A stretch of DNA of 64,000 bases from Streptomyces griseoluteus (GCF_004784465.1 NZ_SRRU01000003.1:551938-615937), one strand, 5' to 3'. Positions 8,281-17,560 are shown, counted from the stretch's first letter. Made by a program: numbers and translations. The notes: generated by a model not told the origin, from the letters alone.

Positions 8281-8607
8281 GCCCTCCACCAGGAGATCCC
8301 CGAACACAAGCTCTCCCGTGTCTCCGCCTACGACTGGTTCGGCTCGGTGGCCCTCATCCCCCTCGCCACAGCCCTGGCCGGCCCGGCCCAGTCGGCCTTC
8401 GGGCGCGCCCCGGCCCTGTGGGGCACCTCGGCGCTCATCGTCGCGGCGACAGCCCTGGTCCTCCTGATCCCGGACATCCGGCGACTGCGCCGCCGGGACA
8501 CGACGAAAGCGGTGTCAGCCGATGCCGAAGGCGCCGGCCGGGGGCTCCGGGGACGGGACGGCGTCGATGTCGGAGAGGGGACGGGCCGCGCCGATGAACT
8601 TGCTTAG
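8281..8607 (+). pseudogene. C-terminal remnant of a major facilitator transporter
   Basis: The frame reads ALHQEIPEHKLSRVSAYDWF, then two hydrophobic helices (GSVALIPLATALAGPAQ; LWGTSALIVAATALVLLIP) and the basic end IRRLRRR. This is the typical last portion of Streptomyces MFS exporters, in which the helix pair after RVSAYDW closes the protein. There is no start codon or ribosome site in front of it, and its 3' end runs 93 bases into the convergent spermidine-synthase-like gene. With the piece at 6571 it makes the two ends of one transporter. Confidence 0.6.
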
Positions 8608-9360
8608 CGCGGGGCCGTGTTCGACCCGCGCCGGGAAGGCGTCGGCTGCCGTGCGGCGGGTCAGGGGGGCCGTGGGCAGCGAGGCGTGGGAGGCGAGCAG
8701 GATCGCGTTGCCGAAGCGGCGGCCTCGTAGGACCGCTGGTTCGGCGATCAGGGCCACATGCTCGAAGAGGGCGGCGAGATTGGCAAGTTGGGAGCGGAGG
8801 AAGGTGAAGGGGGTCGCGTCGGCGAGGTTGGCGAGGTAGAGGCCGTCCGCGCGGAGGACGCGTTCCGTCTCTCGGGCGTAGTCCAGCGAGGTGAGGTGGG
8901 CCGGGACTCGGGAACCGCCGAAGACGTCCGCGATGACGACGTCGGCACTGTCGGCGGGGGCCGCTTCCAGCCAGGCTCGTGCGTCGGCGGCGTGGGTGGT
9001 GATGCCCGAGGCGGGCGGCAGCGGGAGGTGTTCGGTGACCAGGTCGAGGAGGCCCCGGTCGGCCTCGATCACGTCCTGCCGGGAGCCGGGCCGGGTCGCG
9101 GCGACGTACCGGGGCAGGGTGAGCGCTCCCCCGCCCAGGTGCAGTACGTCCAGCGCCCGGCCGGGCCCGGCCGCCACGTCGAGGGCGTGGCCGAGCCGCC
9201 GCGCGTACTCGAACTCCAGGTGCTCCGGCTCGTCCAGGTCGACATAGGACTGCGGAGCCCCGTCGACGGTGAGCAGCCAGGCCCGGTCCCGGTCGATGTC
9301 GGGCATCAGCTTGGCGGTGCCGTGGTCGACGGCCCTGCTCACGGGTATCGGTTCGCTCAC
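8515..9360 (-). CDS. Spermidine-synthase-like methyltransferase-fold protein
   Basis: 281 residues with a class I SAM-fold core: LDVLHLGGGALTLPRY near residue 88 is the nucleotide loop, DVIEADRGLLDLV the acidic strand, and ADVVIADVFGG the catalytic strand of spermine/spermidine synthases. Many Streptomyces relatives are annotated as spermidine synthase, though a genuine aminopropyl transfer activity is unproven. The GTG has a GACAAT box seven bases upstream and no ribosome site, so it is probably leaderless. The 3' end overlaps the dead transporter fragment, which suggests the fragment is free to be overrun. Confidence 0.88.
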   Translation of the reverse strand: MSEPIPVSRAVDHGTAKLMPDIDRDRAWLLTVDGAPQSYVDLDEPEHLEFEYARRLGHALDVAAGPGRALDVLHLGGGALTLPRYVAATRPGSRQDVIEADRGLLDLVTEHLPLPPASGITTHAADARAWLEAAPADSADVVIADVFGGSRVPAHLTSLDYARETERVLRADGLYLANLADATPFTFLRSQLANLAALFEHVALIAEPAVLRGRRFGNAILLASHASLPTAPLTRRTAADAFPARVEHGPALSKFIGAARPLSDIDAVPSPEPPAGAFGIG

Positions 9361-9421
9361 CCGGCCATTGTCGCCGGTCCGCCGGGGTGCGCGGGGACGA
9401 GCCCCACGCACCCCGTACCGC

Positions 9422-10591
9422 TCAGCCGACCGAGGTGACCGTCCCCGCGCCCACGGTCCGGCCGCCCTCACGGACGGCGAACCCGAGCCCCGGCTCCAGC
9501 GGCACCTCCCGGTCCAGCTCCACGGTCATCTCCACCGTGTCGCCGGGCCGGGCGATCTCCGCCTCACCCAGGTCCACCTCCCCGGCCACGTCCGCCGTGC
9601 GGAGGTAGAACTGCGGCCGGTACCCCGTGGACAGCGGCTTCCTGCGGCCGCCCTCGGCCCCGGCGAGCACGTACACCCGCGCGGTGAACCGCCGGCCCGG
9701 CACCACACTCCCCGGCGCCGCGACCACGTGCCCGCGCCGGACCGCGTCGCGCGGCACCCCCCGCAGCAGGACCGCCACGTTGTCCCCGGCCTGGGCCTCC
9801 GGCATCGGCTTGCCGAAGGTCTCCAGCCCCGTGACCACGCTCTCCACCCCCGCGCCCAGGACCTCCACCCGGTCCCCCACGCGAAGCCTGCCCCGCTCGA
9901 CCGCGCCGGTGACGACGGTCCCGCGCCCGGTGATGGTGAGCACGTTCTCCACCGGTAGCAGGAACGGCGCGTCCAGGTACCGCTCCGGCATCGGCACATA
10001 GGTGTCGACCGCGTCGAGCAGCGCCTCCACGGACGCCGTCCAGCGCGGGTCGCCCGCGAGCGCCTTGAGGCCGGAGACCCGTACGACGGGTACCGAGTCG
10101 CCCGGATAGCCCTGGGCGGTGAGCAGTTCGCGCACCTCCAGCTCGACCAGGTCGGCCAGCTCCTCGTCGCCCGCGTCGGCTTTGTTGAGCGCGACCACCA
10201 GGTGGTCGACCCCCACCTGCCGGGCGAGCAGCACGTGTTCGGCGGTCTGCGGCATGATCCCGTCCAGCGCGGAGACGACCAGGATCGCCCCGTCGAGCTG
10301 GGCGGCGCCGGTCACCATGTTCTTGACGTAGTCCGCGTGGCCGGGCATGTCGACGTGGGCGTAGTGCCGGGTGTCCGTCTCGTACTCGACGTGCGCGATG
10401 TTGATGGTGATGCCGCGCGCCGCCTCCTCCGGGGCCCGGTCGATGCGGTCGAACGGCACGAACGTGCCGGTGCCGCGCTCGGCGAGCACCTTGGTGATGG
10501 CGGCGGTCAGGGTGGTCTTGCCGTGGTCGACGTGGCCCATGGTGCCGATGTTCAGATGCGGCTTGGTGCGCACGTATGCCGTCTTGGGCAT
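9422..10591 (-). CDS. tuf3: Elongation factor Tu, divergent EF-Tu3 type
   Basis: 389 residues with the three EF-Tu domains. GTPase motifs are G1 [10 protein letters not shown]2 GITINI, G3 DMPGHADY and G4 NKAD. Many positions normally fixed in bacterial EF-Tu differ: the G3 cysteine is methionine, G5 reads SGLKAL, and GGRHTPF in domain 2-3 is GGRRKPL. Streptomyces carry such an extra tuf gene (tuf3) besides the main tuf1; in published work its product is divergent and resists kirromycin-class antibiotics. It stands alone, not beside rpsL-rpsG-fusA. GAGGGAC precedes the ATG. It delivers aminoacyl-tRNA to the ribosome. Confidence 0.93.
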   Translation of the reverse strand: MPKTAYVRTKPHLNIGTMGHVDHGKTTLTAAITKVLAERGTGTFVPFDRIDRAPEEAARGITINIAHVEYETDTRHYAHVDMPGHADYVKNMVTGAAQLDGAILVVSALDGIMPQTAEHVLLARQVGVDHLVVALNKADAGDEELADLVELEVRELLTAQGYPGDSVPVVRVSGLKALAGDPRWTASVEALLDAVDTYVPMPERYLDAPFLLPVENVLTITGRGTVVTGAVERGRLRVGDRVEVLGAGVESVVTGLETFGKPMPEAQAGDNVAVLLRGVPRDAVRRGHVVAAPGSVVPGRRFTARVYVLAGAEGGRRKPLSTGYRPQFYLRTADVAGEVDLGEAEIARPGDTVEMTVELDREVPLEPGLGFAVREGGRTVGAGTVTSVG

Positions 10592-10904
10592 GGCTGTCCC
10601 TCGTGGTCTTGGTGGTGCGTGGAGAGCGCGGGACCCCTGGAATCCGCCGACCCTCCCCTCGCGGGGTCCGCCGGACTTTCCGGAGAGGGTCAGCTTCGGG
10701 CGCCGTCGACGGCTGCCACGAGGACGAGGACGGCAGCCTTCGGCGCGTCCGCGAGGGCGGAGGCTGCGAGGAAGGCGTACCGGAACATGACGCAGATCAT
10801 GGCGGACGCGTCGTCCCACGTCGAACGGTTTTCCGCGGCCTTCGGAGCGTCAACGGCCGTGGACCATACGCCGATCACACCCCTGGGTCGGTTACTGTCG
10901 CCGA
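10592..10904. other. 313-base divergent intergenic region upstream of tuf3
   Basis: The region should hold the tuf3 promoter and leader on the minus strand. At its right end is the leaderless promoter of the membrane-protein gene: TACTGT ends six bases before the ATG at 10905. A 62-codon frame on the minus strand (10690-10878) contains two APKAA stretches but has no ribosome site, and I do not call it a gene. Confidence 0.5.
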
Positions 10905-11675
10905 ATGCCCGATGCCACCACCCGCTCTGGGGGCACCGCCACGGCCGTTCCCCCGGTCGTAGTCCTGAGGCCGACCCCAGCCGTGCCCCTCACGCCCGTC
11001 ACCCCCGCCGGTCCCGCCGTACGCGCGTGGCCGTCCGCGTATGTCCGTCTCGCGCTGCTGCTCGCCCTGCTGGCGGGCGCGGCCACCGCCGTCCTGGTCT
11101 TCGACCCGCAGCGGCTGCTCACCGCGGGCTGGCCGCCGCAGCTCGGCGGGTTCGCCGCGGCCGGGGTCTTCGCGCTGGCGTACGGGCTGTGCACGGTGGC
11201 GTTCGTCCCACGCCCCCTGCTCAACCTGGCGGCGGGCGCGCTGTTCGGCTCCGCGCTGGGGCTGACCTCGGCGCTGGCGGGCACGGTGCTGGGCGCCGGG
11301 CTGGCGTTCGGGCTGGGGCGGGCACTGGGGCAGGACGCCCTCCGGCCGCTGCTGCGCGGGCGCTGGCTGAAGGCGGCCGACGGGCAGCTCAGCCGGCACG
11401 GGTTCCGCTCGATGCTGGCGGCCCGGCTGTTCCCCGGGGTGCCGTTCTGGGCGGCCAACTACTGCGCGGCCGTCTCCCGGATGCGCACGCTGCCGTTCCT
11501 GGTCGCCACGGCGCTCGGCTCGATCCCGAACACGGCCGCGTACGCCGTCGCCGGGGCCCGCGCCTCCGCGCCCACCTCCCCCGCCTTCCTGATCGCGCTG
11601 GCCGTGATCGGGCTGCCGGCTCTGGCGGGTACGGCGCTGGCCTGGCGCAAGCGCCACCAGCTGCGCGCACGTTGA
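10905..11675 (+). CDS. TVP38/TMEM64-family (DedA-related) membrane protein
   Basis: 256 residues. The first 45 are proline-rich and cytoplasmic; then come about five or six hydrophobic segments. The SNARE-associated core has VPRPLLNLAAGALFGSALG near residue 103 and FRSMLAARLFPGVPFWAANY near residue 166, the re-entrant loops shared with DedA. The family is proposed to move lipids across the membrane. The gene is leaderless, judged by a TACTGT box six bases before the ATG. It precedes the undecaprenyl diphosphatase gene by 160 bases in the same direction, a suggestive neighbour for a polyprenyl-phosphate flippase. Confidence 0.9.
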   Translation: MPDATTRSGGTATAVPPVVVLRPTPAVPLTPVTPAGPAVRAWPSAYVRLALLLALLAGAATAVLVFDPQRLLTAGWPPQLGGFAAAGVFALAYGLCTVAFVPRPLLNLAAGALFGSALGLTSALAGTVLGAGLAFGLGRALGQDALRPLLRGRWLKAADGQLSRHGFRSMLAARLFPGVPFWAANYCAAVSRMRTLPFLVATALGSIPNTAAYAVAGARASAPTSPAFLIALAVIGLPALAGTALAWRKRHQLRAR

Positions 11676-11835
11676 CGCCACTGCCCGGTCCGCCCTGGTA
11701 CACGCCACGGCCCACCGGCGTTCATGACCATCGCATGACCAACCCCCTGTGAAGGCTTTGCCATCGGCGCCCGCTACGCTGCCCTGCGTCGCATGATCAC
11801 CCCTACGCTCCCCAGCGCTTGGACGCCACACCTCC

Positions 11836-12714
11836 ATGTCTTGGTTTGAATCGCTCGTCCTCGGACTCGTCCAGGGGCTCACCGAGTTCCTGCCCGTCTC
11901 CTCCAGCGCGCATCTGCGGCTGACCGCGGCCTTCTCCGGCTGGCACGACCCCGGGGCGGCCTTCACCGCGATCACGCAGATCGGTACCGAGGCGGCGGTC
12001 CTCATCTACTTCCGCAAGGACATCGGGCGGATCATCTCGTCCTGGTTCCGCTCGCTGTTCGACAAGTCGATGCGGGGCGACCACGACGCGCAGATGGGAT
12101 GGCTGGTGATCGTCGGCTCGATCCCGATCGGCGTGCTCGGCGTGACGCTGAAGGACCAGATCGAGGGGCCGTTCCGCGACCTGCGGATCACCGCGACCAT
12201 GCTGATCGTGGTCGGCGTGATCATAGGAATCGCGGACCGGCTGGCGGCCCGCGACGAGTCCGGCGGCCGGCACCGCAGTCCCAAGCAGCGCAAGACCCTG
12301 AAGGACCTCGGCATACGCGACGGCCTGATCTTCGGCCTCTGCCAGGCGTGCGCCCTCATCCCCGGCGTCTCCCGCTCCGGCGCCACCATCAGCGGCGGCC
12401 TCTTCATGGGCTACAAGCGCGAAGCCGCCGCCCGCTACTCCTTCCTCCTCGCCATCCCGGCCGTCCTCGCCTCCGGCGTCTTCGAGGTGAAGGACTCCCT
12501 GGGCGAGAACAGCGAGGTCGCCTGGGGTCCGACCCTCTTCGCCACGGTCATCGCCTTCGCCTCCGGCTACGCGGTGATCGCCTGGTTCATGAAGTGGATC
12601 TCCAACAAGAGCTTCATGCCCTTCGTCTACTACCGAGTGGCCCTGGGCATCGTCATCATCGCCCTGGTCAGCGCGGGCGTCCTGAGCCCGCACGCGGCGG
12701 AGTCGGCGGGCTGA
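11836..12714 (+). CDS. uppP: Undecaprenyl-diphosphatase (BacA/UppP)
   Basis: 292 residues and about eight membrane helices, the usual family length. Both catalytic signatures are present: LVQGLTEFLPVSSSAHL near residue 12 and ALIPGVSRSGATISGG near residue 174. The enzyme removes a phosphate from undecaprenyl diphosphate at the outer membrane face, recycling the lipid carrier for peptidoglycan and wall polymers; extra copies give bacitracin resistance. Streptomyces often have more than one copy. The ribosome site is weak. It ends six bases from the convergent HAD gene. Confidence 0.95.
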   Translation: MSWFESLVLGLVQGLTEFLPVSSSAHLRLTAAFSGWHDPGAAFTAITQIGTEAAVLIYFRKDIGRIISSWFRSLFDKSMRGDHDAQMGWLVIVGSIPIGVLGVTLKDQIEGPFRDLRITATMLIVVGVIIGIADRLAARDESGGRHRSPKQRKTLKDLGIRDGLIFGLCQACALIPGVSRSGATISGGLFMGYKREAAARYSFLLAIPAVLASGVFEVKDSLGENSEVAWGPTLFATVIAFASGYAVIAWFMKWISNKSFMPFVYYRVALGIVIIALVSAGVLSPHAAESAG

Positions 12715-12720
12715 TCCCCC

Positions 12721-13380
12721 TCATGCCGAGCGGTTGAACTCCCTGATCAGACCCGACAGTTCCAGCAGACTCTCGATGCGGAACAGGGGGAGGCGGTGGG
12801 CGTCCTTGGTGGGCCAGGTCAGTCTCGCCCAGGGGCCGCGGTGGAGGAGAGCCGTGTGGAGGCCGGCGGCTGCCGCGGGGCGGATGTCGTTGTCGAGACG
12901 GTCGCCCACGTAGAGGATCTCGTCCGGTTCCGCGGGGACCAGGGAGGTCAGGCGGGCGAAGAAGGCCGGGTCGGGCTTGGCGGTGCCCCAGTCGGCCGTG
13001 GTGCCGATCAGGTCGACGTCCGTGGCGAAGAGTTCGCGCAGGAGGCGGGCGGCGTGGGCCTCCTGGTTGCCGGCGATGCCGAGCCAGAGGCCGTCCGCGC
13101 GGAGGGCGGCCAGGGTGTCGCGTACGTCGTCGTACACGTCGGACTCGCCGAACGCCTCCGGCACCCCGGCGTCGGCCCGCCGCTCCCGCTCCGCCGCGAG
13201 GTCGAAGCCGGCCCGGAACTCCTCGAACACCTCGCGGTGATCCCGCCCTTGGGCCACCACCGCGCCGAACGCCGCCGAGAAGGTGTGCCGGGGTACGCCC
13301 AGCCAGTCGGCCCAGGTGCCGTACTCCGTCGTCTCGTCCACCAGACACTCACCGACATCGAAGACCGCAGCGCGAATCAT
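12721..13380 (-). CDS. HAD-superfamily hydrolase
   Basis: 219 residues. Motif I is FDVGECLVDE: the second aspartate of the usual DxD is glutamate one residue later, a form seen in HAD-IA members. IAGNQE is motif II, WGTAKPDPAFF contains the motif III lysine, and ILYVGDRLDNDI is motif IV. It is a cytoplasmic phosphatase or dehalogenase-like enzyme of unknown substrate. The first ATG gives a complete cap and core. No terminator separates it from uppP. Confidence 0.88.
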   Translation of the reverse strand: MIRAAVFDVGECLVDETTEYGTWADWLGVPRHTFSAAFGAVVAQGRDHREVFEEFRAGFDLAAERERRADAGVPEAFGESDVYDDVRDTLAALRADGLWLGIAGNQEAHAARLLRELFATDVDLIGTTADWGTAKPDPAFFARLTSLVPAEPDEILYVGDRLDNDIRPAAAAGLHTALLHRGPWARLTWPTKDAHRLPLFRIESLLELSGLIREFNRSA

Positions 13381-13637
13381 GGTCGCCAGGGTAGTGCGAG
13401 CATCCCGCCCCGGTGATCTACGCGCCCAGGTGAGTCAGCAGCCCCTCCGGCACGGACAAGGGCAGCGCGGTTCGCCGGTGCCCGGGGCGGACGCGGGGGC
13501 TGTCCGGCGGTGACCTCCCCGCAGCGGGCGGTGAGGCGTTCGAGGGCGCCCTGAACCTGCCCGGTTCGCGGCGAGTTGTCTTGCTCACCCAGTAGGGCGT
13601 TGCTATCCCTTGGGCACTCAACTCCAGGGAGCACGCC

Positions 13638-15032
13638 GTGTATCGAGAACCCCCTCTTCCCGCTCCTCCGCGTTCACGTGCCCGGGGATTCATCTGTGCC
13701 GTCGCGGCCATCGCCCTCGTGACGCTCACCGGCGCGGCAAGTCCCCCCGACGCGCACACCCGGACGCCGGCGGACCCGGCAGCCGTGGTCCGCGAGTGGA
13801 ACGCCATCGCGACCGACACGATCAAGACCAGCCTCGGCCCACGCCCCTCCGGGCAGGCAGCGATCTGGCAGGGATTCGTCTCCGTCGCCGTGTACAACGC
13901 CGTGGTGGGGATCGAAGGCGGCTACGACCTGTACAAATGGCACGAGCGCGGTCCGGCGAAGGCATCCTCCGCGGCGGCCGCCGCCACCGCGGCCCACGAC
14001 GTGCTGCTCACCTACTTCCCCGCCTTCAAGGAGCGGCTCGACACCGCCTACGCGGACTCGCTCGCCGCCCTTCCGGCCGGTCATACCAGAGACCAGGGCG
14101 TGGCCTACGGAAAGCGCGCCGCCGCCCGCATCATCGAACTCCGGGATGGGGACGGCAGGTTCGCGGACGTTCCGTTCACCGCTTCCCCGGCACCGGGGGT
14201 CTGGCGGCCCACCCCGCCCGGGTTCCAGCCCTTCATCGACACCTGGCTCGCCAGGCTCCGCCCCCTCCTGCTCACCTCCCCGCAGCAGTTCCGGCCCGGC
14301 GAGCCACCCGCCCTCTCCTCGGCCGCTTACGCCGAGGATGTCCAGGAGCTGAAGACCATGGGCGTGAAGACCGGCTCGGGCAGGAGCGCGCGGCAAACCG
14401 AGACCGCCCTCTTCTTCAGCGGCAACCTGGTCGAACAGGTCCAGATCGCCGTACGGGACCACGCCGCCCGGCACCGGCTCGGCATCGCCGAGACGGCCCG
14501 GCTGTTCGCCGCGGTGAACGCGTCGGCGACCGACGCCGTCGTCACAGCCTGGGACGCCAAGCTCCGCTACGGCACCTGGCGGCCGATCACCGCCATCCGC
14601 CTCGCCGACACCGACGGCAACCCCGCGACGACGGCGGACCCGGCCTGGGAGCCGCTGCTCCTCACCCCACCCCACCCGGACTACATCGCCGGCCATACGA
14701 CCGTCGCCGCCGCCGTGGCACGCGCCCTGACCGGCGTCCTCCGCACCTCGCACCTCGACCTCTACGTCCCCTCCGAGGTCACCGGCACCACGCGGTTCTA
14801 CGGGTCCGCCGACGACCTCGACCGGGACGTCGTCGACGCGCGGGTGTGGGGCGGCGTCCACTCCCGCACGGCGGATGTGGTCGGCTGCCGGGCCGGCACC
14901 CGCGTGGCCGCCTGGGCGCTGGACCACTACTTCCAGCCGGTCGCCAAGGACGGCACCCAGCCGTCCCTGCCGACCCGAGCGGCTCGGCAGGGCAGCCTCG
15001 CCGAGCCGGAGTGCGGCGACGACACCGACTGA
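13638..15032 (+). CDS. Secreted vanadium-dependent haloperoxidase / PAP2-superfamily protein
   Basis: 464 residues. An Arg-rich start and hydrophobic stretch (GFICAVAAIALVTLTGAAS) form a signal peptide. The vanadate/phosphate pocket reads KLRYGTWRP (from K308, fitting KX6RP), then YIAGHTT (H353) where classical enzymes have SGH, and RVWGGVH. So the serine that contacts vanadate is alanine here, as in a number of Streptomyces relatives. The protein may be a haloperoxidase or a phosphatase; activity cannot be told from sequence. The GTG has AGGGAG upstream. It stands alone, with no biosynthetic genes nearby. Confidence 0.85.
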   Translation: MYREPPLPAPPRSRARGFICAVAAIALVTLTGAASPPDAHTRTPADPAAVVREWNAIATDTIKTSLGPRPSGQAAIWQGFVSVAVYNAVVGIEGGYDLYKWHERGPAKASSAAAAATAAHDVLLTYFPAFKERLDTAYADSLAALPAGHTRDQGVAYGKRAAARIIELRDGDGRFADVPFTASPAPGVWRPTPPGFQPFIDTWLARLRPLLLTSPQQFRPGEPPALSSAAYAEDVQELKTMGVKTGSGRSARQTETALFFSGNLVEQVQIAVRDHAARHRLGIAETARLFAAVNASATDAVVTAWDAKLRYGTWRPITAIRLADTDGNPATTADPAWEPLLLTPPHPDYIAGHTTVAAAVARALTGVLRTSHLDLYVPSEVTGTTRFYGSADDLDRDVVDARVWGGVHSRTADVVGCRAGTRVAAWALDHYFQPVAKDGTQPSLPTRAARQGSLAEPECGDDTD

Positions 15033-15159
15033 CCCACACAGCCGGGGTCAGGGGACGAGATCCGGCCACCCGGAGCCCACTGTGCCACCCGATATCCCCT
15101 GTCGTAGATCGCGTGGGGCGCGCACACTGGGTGGAGAGCCCTGGGGAGGGAGACTCCGG

Positions 15160-16731
15160 ATGAGGAGCACGAGGTCGTTCGGCCGGCTACTGGACTCCCC
15201 CTGGCCCCGCTCCGGCGCCGCCGTCCTCGCGGGCGCGTTGCCCGTACTCGCGTTCCCGGCGCCCGCGCTGTGGTGGTTCGCCTACGTCGCCCTCGTCCCG
15301 TGGATCGCGCTGGCCCGTACCGCGCCGACCGGACGCCGGGCCGCGCTCGACGGCTGGTGCGGCGGGCTCGGGTTCATGGTGGCCGTGCACCACTGGCTGC
15401 TGCCGAGCCTGCATGTGTTCATCTTCCTGATAGCCGCGCTGCTGGGCGCGCTGTGGGCCCCCTGGGGCCGGCTGGTGCGCCGCTTCCTGGGCGGCACCCC
15501 CTCCCCCGCCCGCGCCTCGGCCGCCCTGCTGGTCCTGCCCTCGGCGTGGCTGGCGGTGGAACTGGTCCGCTCCTGGCAGGGTCTCGGCGGCCCCTGGGGC
15601 ATGCTCGGCTCCACCCAGTGGCAGGTCGGCCCGGCGCTGCGCCTGGCCTCGGTGGGCGGGGTGTGGCTGCTGAGCTTCCTGGTGGTCGCCGTCAACGTGG
15701 CGCTGGTGGTGCTGGTTTCGGTTCCCAGCTCCCGCGTCCCCGCCATGGCCTCCCTGATCGCCACCGCCGCCGCGACGAGCGCCGCGTACGCCTGGGCCCC
15801 GCGCGCGGACGTGGACGGGCGGGCGCGGATCGCGGTGGTCCAGCCGGGTGTGTACGTCGGCCCGGAGCAGCGGTTCGCGCGGGAGGAGACGCTGACCCGG
15901 CACTTGGCGGGACGGGACGTCGACCTGATCGTCTGGGGCGAGAGCAGCGTCGGCCACGACCTCGGCGACCGCGCCGACCTGGCCCGCCAGATCGCCGCCC
16001 TCTCCCGGCAGACCGGCGCCGAGATCCTGGTGAACGTGGACGCCCGCCGCTCGGATCGTCCCGGCATCTACAAGAGTTCGGTCCTGATCGGCCCGGACGG
16101 CCCCACCGGCGACCGGTACGACAAGATGCGGCTGGTCCCGTTCGGCGAGTACATACCGGCCCGCGCCCTGCTCGGCTGGGCCACCTCGGTCGGCAAGGCG
16201 GCGGGCGAGGACCGGCACCGGGGGACGGAGCAGGTCGTGATGGACGCCGGGCGCCTGAGGACAGGCCCGCTGATCTGCTTCGAGACCGCGTTCCCCGACA
16301 TGGGCCGCCACCTCACCGAGGACGGCGCCGACATACTCCTCGGCCAGTCCGCCACCTCCTCCTTCCAGCACAGCTGGGCCCCCGAACAGCACGCCTCGCT
16401 GGCCGCGCTGCGGGCCGCCGAGACCGGCCGCCCGATGGTGCACGCCACCCTGACCGGCGTCTCGGCCGTCTACGGCCCGGACGGCGAACGCGTCGGCCCC
16501 CGGCTCGGCACCGGCGCGAGCGCCGCCCACGTGTACGACGTACCGCTGGCGCACGGCGTCACCCCGTACGTACGGCACGGCGACTGGCCGGTGGACGGTG
16601 CGCTGCTGGTGCTGGCGGTGCTCGGTGTGACGGAGGGCGTGCGGACGCTCAGGCCGCGCCGGACGGGGCCTGAGCCGCTCGTACCACGCGCTCGCACAGC
16701 TCGTGAGTCGCCAGCGCGTCCCGTGCGCTGA
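15160..16731 (+). CDS. lnt: Apolipoprotein N-acyltransferase
   Basis: 523 residues. Several N-terminal membrane helices (residues 20-210) are followed by a nitrilase-fold domain facing outward. The catalytic triad is complete: E261 (VWGESS), K322 (YDKMRLVPFGEY) and C373 (LICFET). It adds the third acyl chain to the N-terminal cysteine of lipoproteins. Streptomyces have two lnt-like genes; this is likely the one near tuf3. GGGGAGGGA lies nine bases before the ATG. The 3' end overlaps the convergent oxidoreductase gene by 83 bases. Its substrates could include the lipoproteins at 17787, 19634, 27942 and 46822. Confidence 0.92.
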   Translation: MRSTRSFGRLLDSPWPRSGAAVLAGALPVLAFPAPALWWFAYVALVPWIALARTAPTGRRAALDGWCGGLGFMVAVHHWLLPSLHVFIFLIAALLGALWAPWGRLVRRFLGGTPSPARASAALLVLPSAWLAVELVRSWQGLGGPWGMLGSTQWQVGPALRLASVGGVWLLSFLVVAVNVALVVLVSVPSSRVPAMASLIATAAATSAAYAWAPRADVDGRARIAVVQPGVYVGPEQRFAREETLTRHLAGRDVDLIVWGESSVGHDLGDRADLARQIAALSRQTGAEILVNVDARRSDRPGIYKSSVLIGPDGPTGDRYDKMRLVPFGEYIPARALLGWATSVGKAAGEDRHRGTEQVVMDAGRLRTGPLICFETAFPDMGRHLTEDGADILLGQSATSSFQHSWAPEQHASLAALRAAETGRPMVHATLTGVSAVYGPDGERVGPRLGTGASAAHVYDVPLAHGVTPYVRHGDWPVDGALLVLAVLGVTEGVRTLRPRRTGPEPLVPRARTARESPARPVR

Positions 16732-17560
16732 CCGGTTCGCCCGCGCGGACGGCGTCGAGGAAGGTGAGGACGGCGCCCTCGATGCCGCGCTGGCGGGACA
16801 CCGGCACCCAGTCGCCCCGGCGGCGCACGGTGGGCTGGCCCTTGTGGTCGATCACCTCGGCGAGGTTGATCACCTGGCGCTTGGTGTCCTGCCCGGAGAC
16901 CTCCAGGATCTCCTCGGCCGAGCCGCTGAGCCGGTTCATCACGCCGAGTGCGGTGAACCCGTCGCCGGAGAGCTGGAGCACGACGTGGTGAAGCAGCCCG
17001 TCCTCGGTACGGACCCGCACCGTGACGTCGTCCACCGGGCCGGGGACCAGGAAGCGCAGGGTGTCGACGACGTGGATGAAGTCGTCCAGGATCATCGAGC
17101 GCGGTTCCTCGGGGAGGCCGACCCGGTTCTTCTGGAGCAGGATCAGGTCGCGCGGGTGCTCCAGGACCTGCGCGTAGGCGGGGGCGTAACGCCGGTTGAA
17201 GCCCACGAAGAGCGGCACGTCCTGGCGCTCGGCCAGCTCCACCAGCTTCTGGGAGTCGGTGAGTTCGTAGGCGAGCGGCTTGTCGACGTACGTGGGGACG
17301 CCGGCTTCCAGGAGCCGGGTGACGATCTCCGGGTGGACGGCGGTGGGCGCGTGCACGAAGGCCGCGTCCAGCCCGGCGTCCAGCAGCGAGTCCAGCGTCT
17401 CGTGCCGCTGCCCGGCGGGCAGGTGCAGCGAGTCGGCCACGGCGGCGAGGGTGGCGGGGGTGCGGGTCTGGAGGTGGAGGTCGAGTCCGGGCTGTGTGCC
17501 GAGGACCGGCAGATACGCCTTCCGCGCGATGTCGCCGAGTCCGATGCAGCCGACCTTCAC
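16649..17560 (-). CDS. Gfo/Idh/MocA-family oxidoreductase
   Basis: 303 residues, cytoplasmic. The N-terminal Rossmann domain opens with VGCIGLGDIARKAYLP, and the catalytic lysine motif EKP appears as VDKPLAYE near residue 92. The C-terminal alpha/beta domain includes the HVVDTLRFLV segment. The family oxidises or reduces sugars, inositols or related compounds with NAD(P). The GTG was chosen for AAGGAG seven bases upstream. No transport or sugar operon flanks it, so the substrate is open. Confidence 0.9.
   Translation of the reverse strand: MKVGCIGLGDIARKAYLPVLGTQPGLDLHLQTRTPATLAAVADSLHLPAGQRHETLDSLLDAGLDAAFVHAPTAVHPEIVTRLLEAGVPTYVDKPLAYELTDSQKLVELAERQDVPLFVGFNRRYAPAYAQVLEHPRDLILLQKNRVGLPEEPRSMILDDFIHVVDTLRFLVPGPVDDVTVRVRTEDGLLHHVVLQLSGDGFTALGVMNRLSGSAEEILEVSGQDTKRQVINLAEVIDHKGQPTVRRRGDWVPVSRQRGIEGAVLTFLDAVRAGEPVSARDALATHELCERVVRAAQAPSGAA

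Noticed and set aside
10690..10878. A 62-codon frame upstream of tuf3 with two APKAA stretches
   Set aside because: No ribosome site, no recognised homologue and poor composition; a leader peptide cannot be excluded.
13381..13637. A minus-strand frame ending TALPLSVPEGLLTHLGA between the HAD and haloperoxidase genes
   Set aside because: The end looks protein-like but the preceding sequence does not, and no start is visible. It may be a relic, but I cannot support a family.
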